A stretch of DNA of 15,121 bases from JAFGOG01 sp034429215 (lineage in GTDB: Bacteria; Chloroflexota; Anaerolineae; JAAYZQ01): positions 1 to 15,121 of the forward strand of contig DAOUGI010000046.1 of the NCBI GenBank assembly GCA_034429215.1. The letters are read 5' to 3'. Below, one piece after another: positions 6,877 through 13,300 of the stretch. Both the position numbers and the translations under genes were made by a program. Within the stretch, counting starts at the first letter, position 1, and every line of letters begins with the position of its first letter. The notes under the pieces were generated by a model that was not told where the DNA came from, made no database searches, and saw nothing but the letters and a program-made list of their open reading frames with translations.

Positions 6877-8328
6877 TCAAGTGGTCGGCGACAGGCGGCC
6901 TGCGACCAGGGCCAGCGCCTCCTCCCGGGTGTGCACCTGATCGCTCACCTGAGCCTCGCGGACGACCTCCAGCAGCTCGCCGATCTGAGGGCCGGGCTTC
7001 AGGCCTAGCTCTTGCAGCAGGTCGTTTCCGTTGATCAGCTCGGGTGGCGATACCCGTTCCGCGGGCCGCTCCCAATAGTCGCCCAGCATCCGCGCCGTGA
7101 GGGACACCAGGCGCCGCCGCTCATCATCTCCCGCCCCCGGCGCGTGGGTGGCCATCTGATCGGCCAGGGCGTGCATCAGAATGTCCACGCCGGCCCGGTC
7201 GGTGTCGCGGAAAAAGCGGTACACCGCCCGCGCCGAGACGCTCTCCTGCCCGGCCAGCAGCAGCGGGCGCATGTGGTGGCGGGCGATCGCCTTGCCCAGG
7301 CGGACCTCCGCCGCAGAGAACCTGAGCCGGCGCAGCGCCTCCTCCACCAGGCCCGCCCCGATCTGATCGTGCCCGGTGAACCGGATCCTCTCCCGGCCGG
7401 GGGTCTCGTCCAGGACCCGCGCCTGTGCTTTGCCCGTATCGTGCAACAGCGCCGCCAGCTTGAGCGTGACCAGGCGGGGCCGGGTCTCGCTCAGCTTCCG
7501 GGCGAAATGGGCCCGCAGCCGGCCGGCGAACGGCGCCAGCTCTTCCGGCAGGGCCTCTCCCGCGCCGGCCTGCGCTGCGATCTGCTCCAGGCAATCCACC
7601 AGCTTGAGCGAATGGGCGAGCACATCCAGGTGATGGGGCGGCGGCTGAGCCAGGCCGCGCAGCGGCTCCAGCTCTGGGAGAATGGTGGTCAACAGCCCCA
7701 GGTCGTCCATGCGGGCCAGCGGCCCGGCGCTGTGCGGCCGCGCCAGCAGCCGGCCCAGCTCGTCGCGGGTCCGCTCTCCGGCCACCTCCGGAGAGGCAAC
7801 GGCCGCCCCGTCGCGCCGGATCAGCGCCTCCGTTTCCGGCGCCAGGGTCAAGCCAAGCTCGGCCGCCTGGCGCACGGCGCGCAGGGCCCGCAGCGGGTCG
7901 TTGCGGATCGACCCGTCAGACACCGGCCGGATAATTCCGGCGCGCAGGTCATCCATCCCGCCGTGCAGGTCGATGATCTCCTCAGGGGCGCGGACGTTGG
8001 CGGCCAGGGCGTTGATCGTAAAATCGCGGTCGGCCAGGTCGGCGGCCAGATCGATGCCGCGCAGCCTGGCGACGTCCACGACCAGTTGGCTGCCCTCCTG
8101 ATCGCGCAGGATGGCCCGCCCGGTCGCCCGCGTCTCGTCGAGAGGATAATAGGCGCCGCCGAACCGGTTGGCCAGCCGGCGGGCCACCAGCATCCCATCG
8201 CCGGCTGCGGCGATGTCCAGGTCATAGATCGGCCGGCCAATCAGCCGGTCCCGCACGCACCCCCCGACCAGGTAGGCCTGCATATCTTGGCCCGCCAGCC
8301 AGCCGATGATCTGCTCTTGTAGGTTCAA
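6877..8328 (-). CDS. tRNA nucleotidyltransferase (CCA-adding type) with HD domain
   Basis: A class II polymerase-beta-like nucleotidyltransferase of 483 residues that adds all or part of the 3' CCA to tRNA. N-terminal catalytic head: YLVGGCVRD (19-27), the metal-binding DLD (36-38), and RDFTINALA (101-109), where the usual RRD reads DRD. The neck has IRNDPLRALRAVR (141-153) and the ERTRDEL nucleotide-recognition helix (185-191). An HD phosphohydrolase domain follows with HHLDVLAHS (232-240), LLHDTGKA (295-302), GHDQIG (319-324) and ARHHM (349-353). Sequence alone does not say whether it is a full CCA-, a CC- or an A-adding enzyme. The start is TTG (8326-8328), supported by AGGGAG (8335-8340) 6 nt upstream and by the conserved N-terminus beginning there. 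Monocistronic by position. Confidence 0.88.
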   Translation of the reverse strand: MNLQEQIIGWLAGQDMQAYLVGGCVRDRLIGRPIYDLDIAAAGDGMLVARRLANRFGGAYYPLDETRATGRAILRDQEGSQLVVDVARLRGIDLAADLADRDFTINALAANVRAPEEIIDLHGGMDDLRAGIIRPVSDGSIRNDPLRALRAVRQAAELGLTLAPETEALIRRDGAAVASPEVAGERTRDELGRLLARPHSAGPLARMDDLGLLTTILPELEPLRGLAQPPPHHLDVLAHSLKLVDCLEQIAAQAGAGEALPEELAPFAGRLRAHFARKLSETRPRLVTLKLAALLHDTGKAQARVLDETPGRERIRFTGHDQIGAGLVEEALRRLRFSAAEVRLGKAIARHHMRPLLLAGQESVSARAVYRFFRDTDRAGVDILMHALADQMATHAPGAGDDERRRLVSLTARMLGDYWERPAERVSPPELINGNDLLQELGLKPGPQIGELLEVVREAQVSDQVHTREEALALVAGRLSPTT

Positions 8329-8340
8329 GTTTTACTCCCT

Positions 8341-8379
8341 AACGCTGCTGCGCCCCCGACTCGGGGGCGCAGTAGTGTT
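8341..8379. other. Long stem-loop directly upstream of the tRNA nucleotidyltransferase
   Basis: CTGCGCCCCC (8348-8357), 5-nt loop GACTC, GGGGGCGCAG (8363-8372) is a perfect 10-bp stem. It extends seven more pairs (8341-8347 with 8373-8379), two of them G-U if read as plus-strand RNA; read as minus-strand RNA these two become A-C mismatches. No T-run follows on either side. On the minus strand it would lie in the leader of the tRNA nucleotidyltransferase, next to its ribosome binding site at 8335-8340. It could be a leader structure, a dispersed repeat or part of a terminator. Confidence 0.5.
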
Positions 8380-8400
8380 AAAAGGGCTCCCCGCGGCCCT
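8380..8400 (-). terminator. Possible terminator of the korDABC operon
   Basis: Read on the minus strand: AGGGC, 8-nt loop, GCCCT, then TTT running into TTAACA. The stem is short (5 bp) and lies ~60 nt past the korC stop. A further nested inverted repeat, with outer arms GCTTG (8414-8418) and CAAGC (8438-8442), lies between it and korC. One or both may end the kor transcript; no clear promoter for the next gene is seen in this 130-nt gap. Confidence 0.35.
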
Positions 8401-8458
8401 GCCCGGGACGAGGGCTTGGCGGTACAAGGGTCCTTTGCAAGCGTGGCACACCCCCCGC

Positions 8459-9088
8459 TCAGGGCCGTGACAGCTCGGGCATTTCCTTCCGCAGGCGCTC
8501 CGCTTCGGCAAAGCCCGCTGCCAACGCCTTCAAGTTGACCGCCTCGGTGCCGGTCGGCACCCGGTCGCTGACCGCTTTTTCCAGCGCGGGCCGCGTCACC
8601 AGCCCGGTCAATCCGGCGATCAGCCCCAGCGCGGTGATGCTGGCCGTGATGCGCCGGCCGGTTGCCCCTTCGGCAATGTCGGTGATCGACACCGACAGCG
8701 CCCGGTGGCTGGGCACGCGGCTGACGCTGCACGAATCGACGATGATCAGCCCGTTCTCCTTGACCTGGCTATAGTACCTGTCGCACGCCTCCTGGCTCAT
8801 GCACAACAACAGATCCGCCTGGGTCACCTCGGGATAATCGATCTCGCCGTCGGCGATGATGACCTCCGACCGGCTGGCGCCGCCGCGCGCCTCGGGGCCG
8901 TAGCTTTGGGTCTGGACGGCGTCCAGCCCGTCGTAAACGGCGGCGGCCTCGGCCAGGATGACCCCGGCCAGGATCATGCCCTGCCCGCCTTCCCCGGCCA
9001 GCCGGACTTCGTAGCGGCTCTCCAGCTCGTGCTGCGCTTCGCGCCGCGCCCCTTTCTTGGGGGCCACCGATTCATAGTGCTCAGTCAT
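8459..9088 (-). CDS. korC: 2-oxoacid:ferredoxin oxidoreductase, gamma subunit
   Basis: The 209-residue gamma subunit of a ferredoxin-dependent 2-oxoacid oxidoreductase, most likely for 2-oxoglutarate (reversible oxidative decarboxylation to acyl-CoA with reduced ferredoxin; cytosolic complex). Family marks are the GEGGQGMILAG loop (32-42), QSYGPEARGG (61-70) and an SEVIIAD strand after it. The first ~25 residues are charged and lie before the conserved core. Start ATG at 9086-9088 has AGGAGG (9094-9099) 5 nt upstream, overlapping the korB stop, so the two are tightly linked. Substrate assignment rests mainly on the alpha subunit and the D-A-B-C gene order; a branched-chain or other 2-oxoacid is the main alternative. 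Confidence 0.88.
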   Translation of the reverse strand: MTEHYESVAPKKGARREAQHELESRYEVRLAGEGGQGMILAGVILAEAAAVYDGLDAVQTQSYGPEARGGASRSEVIIADGEIDYPEVTQADLLLCMSQEACDRYYSQVKENGLIIVDSCSVSRVPSHRALSVSITDIAEGATGRRITASITALGLIAGLTGLVTRPALEKAVSDRVPTGTEAVNLKALAAGFAEAERLRKEMPELSRP

Positions 9089-9097
9089 GCCGGCCTC

Positions 9098-9967
9098 CTA
9101 CATCCAGCCACGGCGGACCTGGCGCTTGCGCAGCGGCGGCGTGCCGTGTATCCGCTCGACGAGCTGGTCGTACAGCTCGGTGTACCCGGGCTGGTCCTCG
9201 TCGTGAAACACTCCCCGGATGATCTTGCCTTCCGTCTGCGCCGGGTCGGTCAGCTTTTCAGCCGCCTGGGCCGAGATGCTGTTGTCCTTGAGATAGCGCA
9301 TCATGTCGACGGGCGATTTCATGTTGTTGGCCCGCCCGAAGGTGGTGTGACAGTAGCTGACCACCTCGACCATCGAAAAGCCGTTCTTCGACATCGCCCG
9401 CTCGATCAGCTTGTCCAGCTCGGTCACGTGATAGACGGTGCCGCGGGCGACAAAGGCAGCGCCCGAAGCGATGGCCAGCTTGCACACCGGAAAAGGCTGC
9501 TCGATGTGGCCATAGGCCGCGGTGGCCGAAAAAGCTCCCAGCGGCGTGGTCGGCGACGACTGGCCGCCGGTCATGCCATAGATGCTGTTGTTGACCACGA
9601 TAGCGGTCAGCTCGATATTGCGCCGCGCGGCGTGGATAAAGTGGTTGCCGCCGATGGCCAGCGCGTCGCCGTCGCCCATCACCACGATCACTTTCAGCTC
9701 TGGGCGGGCCAGCTTGAGCCCGGTGGCAAAGGCCAGCGCCCGGCCGTGTGTGGTGTGCAGCGTGTTGAAATCCATATAGACCGGCATCCGGCCCGTGCAG
9801 CCGATGCCGGAAACTACCACGACGTCATCCTGGTTCAGCTCCAGTTTTTGCACCGAGCGGAGGATGCTGCCCATGGCGATGCCGATGCCGCACCCGGCGC
9901 ACCACACGTGGGGAAACTTTTTGTGGTGCCGCAAATAGTCATAGGTTCCCTGATCGTGCCGTTTCAT
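9098..9967 (-). CDS. korB: 2-oxoacid:ferredoxin oxidoreductase, beta (TPP-binding) subunit
   Basis: 289 residues. This subunit binds thiamine diphosphate and a 4Fe-4S cluster. Visible: WCAGCGIG with C23 and C26, SGIGCTGR with C57, and C206 in VVSYCHTTFGR, the four cysteines expected to hold the cluster. The TPP/Mg motif starts at GDGD (98-101) and closes with NNSIYGMTGGQ (126-136). The H-x-R-x-x-x-F-A stretch HGRALAFATG (74-83) is also typical. The beta subunit receives the 2-oxoacid and passes electrons to the ferredoxin-like delta subunit. It starts 3 nt after the korA stop, with GGAGGAGGG inside the end of korA. Length is normal for the short beta subunits of 2-oxoglutarate enzymes. Confidence 0.93.
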   Translation of the reverse strand: MKRHDQGTYDYLRHHKKFPHVWCAGCGIGIAMGSILRSVQKLELNQDDVVVVSGIGCTGRMPVYMDFNTLHTTHGRALAFATGLKLARPELKVIVVMGDGDALAIGGNHFIHAARRNIELTAIVVNNSIYGMTGGQSSPTTPLGAFSATAAYGHIEQPFPVCKLAIASGAAFVARGTVYHVTELDKLIERAMSKNGFSMVEVVSYCHTTFGRANNMKSPVDMMRYLKDNSISAQAAEKLTDPAQTEGKIIRGVFHDEDQPGYTELYDQLVERIHGTPPLRKRQVRRGWM

Positions 9968-9970
9968 CTT

Positions 9971-11152
9971 CTAACCCTCCTCCGCCTTGAGCCCGTGGCT
10001 TGGTACGCATCGCAACGGGGAGCGGATCGGCGCAGAGCGGATCGCGTCGAGGATCTGCTCCGGCGCGACCATGTGGCCGTCGGCGCGGCCCACCCGGGTC
10101 ACCTTCTTATAGCCGACCATCCGCTCGACCTCCAGGGCGATCTGCCCCAGGTTCATCTCGGGCACGATCACCCGTTGGGCGTCCTCACAAGCGCGCTCCA
10201 CGGCGGCCTCGGGAAAGGGCCACAGCGTCTTGAGCCGCAGCATCCCCACCTTGCGCCCATAGCGGCCGCGGGCGATGTTCACCGCGTGGCGCGCCGAGCG
10301 CGCCGTCGAGCCGTAGGACACCACCACGATCCGCGCGTCCTCCAGCCCGTCCTCCTCGGTCATGACGATCTCGTCCAGGTTGCCGTCGATCTTGCGAAAC
10401 AGCCGCTCGATCCACGGCTGGATCTCGTCGGTGCGCTCCGTGGGAAAGCCGCGCGTGTCGTGCAGCAGCCCGGTGATGTGATAGCGGTACCCCTCGCCAA
10501 AGGGCACCAGGGGCGGCACGTCGGACGGCGGATTGCCGAACGGCTCGTACCACTCTGGCGGCACGCCCGGCATCTCGCGGTTGACGATCTTGACCGAGGC
10601 GGAATCGGGCAGCTCGACCTTTTCCCGCATGTGCCCCACCACCTCGTCCGTCAGCAGGATGACCGGCGTCCGGTACTTTTCGGCGAAATTAAAGGCGTCC
10701 ACCGTCAGATCGAAACACTCGCGGACCGAGCCGGGCGCCAGGACAATGATCGGGTGATCGCCGTGGGTCCCCCACCGCGCCTGCATCACGTCGCCCTGGG
10801 CCGGGTCGGTGGGCAGCCCGGTGCTCGGGCCGGTGCGCATGACGTTGGCCACCACGCACGGGATCTCGGTGGCGATCGCATAGCCGATATTCTCCTGCAT
10901 CAGCGAAAAGCCGGGGCCGCTGGTGGCGGTCATCGACTTGAGCCCGCCGATCGACGCCCCGATGATCGCCGCCATGCTGGCGATCTCGTCCTCCATCTGG
11001 ATGAACTTGCCGCCGACCTTGGGCAGCTCGCGAGACAGGATCTCGGCGATCTCAGACGAAGGGGTGATCGGATAACCCGCGTAAAAGCGGCAGCCGGCCG
11101 CCAGTGCGCCCAGGGCGCAGGCGCGGTTGCCCTGCATGAATTGGATCGTCAT
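9971..11152 (-). CDS. korA: 2-oxoacid:ferredoxin oxidoreductase, alpha subunit
   Basis: 393 residues from the chosen start. Pyruvate:ferredoxin oxidoreductase-like pyrimidine-binding domain first: YPITPSSEIAE (27-37), QMEDEIASM (52-60), TATSGPGFSLMQENIGYA (75-92) and MRTGPSTGLPT (105-115), a combination usual in 2-oxoglutarate KorA proteins. A transketolase C-terminal-like domain follows (from about 250: ARIVVVSYGSTARSARHAV), with LWPFP near the end. The short form without a fused gamma domain fits the separate korC gene. Start ATG at 11150-11152 shares ATGA with the korD stop and has GGGAGG (11159-11164) 6 nt upstream. A longer frame reaching 11293 only runs through korD out of frame and is rejected. 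Confidence 0.92.
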   Translation of the reverse strand: MTIQFMQGNRACALGALAAGCRFYAGYPITPSSEIAEILSRELPKVGGKFIQMEDEIASMAAIIGASIGGLKSMTATSGPGFSLMQENIGYAIATEIPCVVANVMRTGPSTGLPTDPAQGDVMQARWGTHGDHPIIVLAPGSVRECFDLTVDAFNFAEKYRTPVILLTDEVVGHMREKVELPDSASVKIVNREMPGVPPEWYEPFGNPPSDVPPLVPFGEGYRYHITGLLHDTRGFPTERTDEIQPWIERLFRKIDGNLDEIVMTEEDGLEDARIVVVSYGSTARSARHAVNIARGRYGRKVGMLRLKTLWPFPEAAVERACEDAQRVIVPEMNLGQIALEVERMVGYKKVTRVGRADGHMVAPEQILDAIRSAPIRSPLRCVPSHGLKAEEG

Positions 11153-11487
11153 AGGCCGCCTCCCACCGGCAGTACCCCCTCGTGGGCCAGCTCGGCCAGC
11201 CGCTGAAGCTCTTCCATCTCCTCGGGCTCGAGGCGGCGGACGGTGATGGCCATGTCGGGGCAATGGGTGCTGCACCACATGCAGGCCGTGCACCGCTCCG
11301 GGTGAGCGACCTTGGTCCGGCCCTGGCCGTTCGACTCAAAGACCTTTTGCGGGCAAAACTCGATGCACAGGCCGCACCCCTTGCACCACGTGCCAAAGAT
11401 CGACACGTGGCCCCGGGAGCGCGGGGCGCTGCTCTTTTTGGCAGAAACTGGAACGGCGGACGAATCCGCCGTTTCTTCGGTTGGCAT
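11149..11487 (-). CDS. korD: Ferredoxin-like delta subunit (two 4Fe-4S clusters) of the 2-oxoacid oxidoreductase
   Basis: 112 residues. Two classic 4Fe-4S motifs, CKGCGLCIEFCP (C35, C38, C41, C45) and CTACMWCSTHCP (C66, C69, C72, C76), carry electrons from the TPP/4Fe-4S site of korB to external ferredoxin. About 27 low-complexity residues (Ser, Ala, Lys, Arg) precede the core and a short acidic helix (EPEEMEELQRLAELAHEG) follows. First gene of the operon: ATG at 11485-11487 with GGGGAGG 8 nt upstream, and a near-consensus promoter ~55 nt upstream. It overlaps korA by 4 nt. korD-first order is common for this complex. Confidence 0.9.
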   Translation of the reverse strand: MPTEETADSSAVPVSAKKSSAPRSRGHVSIFGTWCKGCGLCIEFCPQKVFESNGQGRTKVAHPERCTACMWCSTHCPDMAITVRRLEPEEMEELQRLAELAHEGVLPVGGGL

Positions 11488-11506
11488 GGTAGTAACCTCC
11501 CCAGAC

Positions 11507-11522
11507 GGGCAGTGTGTTGCCC
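11507..11522 (-). other. Small leader hairpin upstream of korD
   Basis: GGGCA-(6 nt)-TGCCC, within the predicted korD leader and about 5 nt upstream of the ribosome binding site. A 5-bp stem is weak; it may affect translation or mean nothing. Confidence 0.25.
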
Positions 11523-11542
11523 TGTAAGCAGTATTCGCGCCT

Positions 11543-11570
11543 ATTTTACCATCAGTCTTTTATGTGTCAA
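11543..11570 (-). promoter_or_regulatory. Promoter of the korDABC operon
   Basis: On the minus strand: -35 TTGACA (11565-11570), 16-nt spacer, -10 TAAAAT (11543-11548) with TGG before it as an extended -10. Predicted transcription start is about 11536, so the leader to the korD ATG is ~49 nt. Together with the promoters at 4386-4414 and 4437-4465 it shows a shared TTGACA plus TG-extended -10 style. Confidence 0.75.
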
Positions 11571-11607
11571 GATTGGCACAGGTCAGCGCCTGAAGGGCGT
11601 TGGGCTT

Positions 11608-11646
11608 GGTGCGTTGCACCTGTTGTTGGTGCGACGCACCTGGTGC
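11608..11646. promoter_or_regulatory. Array of alternating GGTGC/GCACC arms upstream of the kor promoter
   Basis: Two near-identical 13-bp dyads, GGTGCGTTGCACC (11608-11620) and GGTGCGACGCACC (11628-11640), have centres exactly 20 bp apart; another GGTGC follows at 11642-11646. They lie 38-76 bp upstream of the kor -35 and 28-60 nt past the DUF1360 stop. As DNA they look like paired operator sites two helical turns apart. As RNA the two dyads can pair with each other (12 of 13 bp, 7-nt loop), which would suit a terminator of the upstream operon except that no T-run follows. The rest of the 180-nt gap holds the promoter and leader. Confidence 0.55.
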
Positions 11647-11667
11647 AGGTTTCACATCGGCTTCAGT

Positions 11668-12162
11668 CTAATCGGACTTGCCTACCTGCTTTCGTGCCAG
11701 CGTGGCCGTCCAGCTCAGCGCCTCGGTCAGTGAGTGGAGGACCTCACCCATGCCGATCGCCCCCATGATCGTCGTCAAGACGCGGGTCGGTCCGGGAAAA
11801 AGGTTCAGGCCGTAGACCAGAACGGCCGCCACCCAGGTTCCCGAGCAGATTGGGCACGACACCAGCTCGCCCAGTGCCCGCTGGATCCCCTCACCCCGCG
11901 CCTCCACGGTCATGGCCGCGCCAAAGTCGTCCATCTTGGTTTCGGTGAGCGGCCGCCGCAGCGGCTCGGTGACCTTGTCGAAGGAGATCAGGTGGCCGAG
12001 CCGGTAGGTCGCAAACCCCAGCATGACCAGGTCGCGCGATTTCAGGCTCGCGATGTCGCTTTTTCGGCGATGCCGCGCGGAAAAGAGGGCGAATAGGGTC
12101 AGAAATATGCCGGTCAAGGTCAAGTATGTGGCGCGTTCCTGAGTTTGCTTGTCACGTAACAT
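11668..12162 (-). CDS. DUF1360 family membrane protein
   Basis: A 164-residue protein of unknown function in the DUF1360 family. One membrane segment is seen near the N-terminus (about 12-28), a second hydrophobic stretch at 45-60 (LVMLGFATYRLGHLIS), the hallmark SCPICSGTW (102-110) and a further hydrophobic segment right after (VAAVLVYGLNLF). The two cysteines C103 and C106 may bind metal or form a disulfide; this is inference. Start ATG at 12160-12162 has AGGAGG (12168-12173) 5 nt upstream, overlapping the stop of the GNAT gene by one base, so it belongs to the same transcript. An upstream in-frame start at 12195 would lie inside the GNAT gene and is less likely. Confidence 0.75.
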   Translation of the reverse strand: MLRDKQTQERATYLTLTGIFLTLFALFSARHRRKSDIASLKSRDLVMLGFATYRLGHLISFDKVTEPLRRPLTETKMDDFGAAMTVEARGEGIQRALGELVSCPICSGTWVAAVLVYGLNLFPGPTRVLTTIMGAIGMGEVLHSLTEALSWTATLARKQVGKSD

Positions 12163-12172
12163 GAGGGCCTCC

Positions 12173-12643
12173 TTATTCTCGACTTTCCAGGTCATGGCGA
12201 AGGGCTAGTTGGGTCTTGACGGCCCGATAGCCAAGCCGTTCGTAAAAACGGTGGGCATCCTTGCGGATGACGTTCGAGTGCACCGAGACGGCGCGACAGC
12301 CGTGCTCGCCAGACCAGCGTTCGGCCTCCTTCAACAGCCGCTCCCCGATCCTCTGACCTCGGTAGCCCTCGCTCACGATCAGCCCGCCGATCTCGGCCTG
12401 AGGATCGTGCAGCAGGCTGGGGACGAGATACACGTACACCCAGCCCACCACGGCGCCGCCCGACAGCTCGGCGACATAGACACAGCGCTGCTCGTCCGTT
12501 TGAATCTGCTCGAGGCGCTGCTCGACCTGCTCCACGGAGGTGGGATACCACAGTTGCCCGCACAGCTCGGCCAGCCGCGGCGAGTCGGCCGGCCCGGCCG
12601 GCCGGATGGTGACCCGGTCATCTAGCGCGGCAGCGGCCGGCAT
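12173..12643 (-). CDS. GNAT family N-acetyltransferase
   Basis: 156 residues with the single GNAT fold that transfers acetyl from acetyl-CoA to an amine. Visible: N-terminal VTIRPAGPADSPRLAEL, the central strands VYVAELSGGAVVGWVYVYLVP, acetyl-CoA loop RGQRIG (95-100) following EIGGLIVSEGY, and the C-terminal AHRFYERLGYRAVKTQL. The order and lengths are normal. Substrate cannot be told. Start ATG at 12641-12643 has AAGGA about 5 nt upstream. The DUF1360 gene starts 10 nt after its stop. The gene is separated from the other GNAT gene by a repeat-filled 83-nt gap. Confidence 0.85.
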   Translation of the reverse strand: MPAAAALDDRVTIRPAGPADSPRLAELCGQLWYPTSVEQVEQRLEQIQTDEQRCVYVAELSGGAVVGWVYVYLVPSLLHDPQAEIGGLIVSEGYRGQRIGERLLKEAERWSGEHGCRAVSVHSNVIRKDAHRFYERLGYRAVKTQLALRHDLESRE

Positions 12644-12660
12644 ATCATCCTTTCATCCCG

Positions 12661-12719
12661 GTAGGGGCGCACGGCTGTGCGCCCCACGTGCGCCCCACGT
12701 GCGCCCCATGTGCGCCCTT
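12661..12719. repeat. Palindromic dispersed repeat copy 2, running into an 11-bp tandem repeat
   Basis: The palindromic element (12661-12685) has arms GGGGCGCAC (12664-12672) and GTGCGCCCC (12677-12685) around GGCT, and matches the copy at 6674-6697 with one difference over 24 bases. Its right arm is then reiterated: four 11-bp units of the type YGTGCGCCCCA at 12676-12686, 12687-12697, 12698-12708 and 12709-12719, the last one ending in TT. It fills the gap between two co-directional genes of the same likely operon. Confidence 0.9.
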
Positions 12720-12726
12720 CCGCGGC

Positions 12727-13275
12727 TCACCGCCTGGCTTCCCATTCGTCGCGCAGGATGCCCATGATGATCCGCCCGTGACGCTGCCCGTCGCGGTACA
12801 CCGACTCGCGCTGCACCCCTTCCTGCTTGAACCCCGCCCGCTCGTAGGCGCGGATCGCCCGTTCGTTGTTCGAGATCACGTCCAGCCCCACCCGGTGCAG
12901 GTTCAGCTCCTCAAAGGCATAGCGCAGGATCAGCCGCAGCGCGTCGGCCCCATAGCCGCGGCCCCGGTAGTCGGCCTCGCCGATCCCGATCGCCATCAGC
13001 CCGGCCTGGTTGTTCCACTCGATCGAGTGGATCGCCACAAAGCCGATCAGCCGGTCGTCCTCCACCGTCCGCAGGCTGAACCCCACTCCGTTGGGGTGCT
13101 CGCGCCCCGGGCTGAACCGCTCGATATAGGTCTCGGCCGAATAGGGCCGGGCATAATCGGTGTCCTGGTTGCGCAAATAATCGGGATCCTGGCTCCACCG
13201 CGCAAACGCCTCGGCGTCCTCCCGCGTCGACGCGGCCAGCCGCACCAGCTTGCCTTGAAACAGGTTTTCGCTCAT
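12727..13275 (-). CDS. GNAT family N-acetyltransferase, RimJ/SpeG-like type
   Basis: 182 residues of the Acetyltransf_3 kind used by ribosomal-protein and polyamine acetyltransferases: KLVRLAASTREDAEAFARWSQDP at the start, SLRTVEDDRLIGFVAIHSI, acetyl-CoA loop YRGRGYGADALRL (103-115), NLHRVGLDVISNNERAIRAYERAGF (125-149) and a C-terminal VYRDGQRHGRIIMGILRDEW. Substrate not determined. Two starts are possible: GTG at 13287, and ATG at 13273-13275; the second is chosen because AAGGTGG (13284-13290) stands 8 nt before it. It begins 25 nt after the stop of the GH13 gene, so both are probably co-transcribed. Not closely similar to the other GNAT next door, so this is not a recent duplication. Confidence 0.87.
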   Translation of the reverse strand: MSENLFQGKLVRLAASTREDAEAFARWSQDPDYLRNQDTDYARPYSAETYIERFSPGREHPNGVGFSLRTVEDDRLIGFVAIHSIEWNNQAGLMAIGIGEADYRGRGYGADALRLILRYAFEELNLHRVGLDVISNNERAIRAYERAGFKQEGVQRESVYRDGQRHGRIIMGILRDEWEARR

Positions 13276-13300
13276 TGGGGTTTCCACCTTCTCTTCTCTT

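Noticed and set aside
8705..11206. Open frame of 833 codons on the plus strand, opposite the kor genes
   Set aside because: It is antisense to three confidently recognised genes, has His/Arg/Gly-rich composition typical of GC-rich antisense frames and no recognisable domain.
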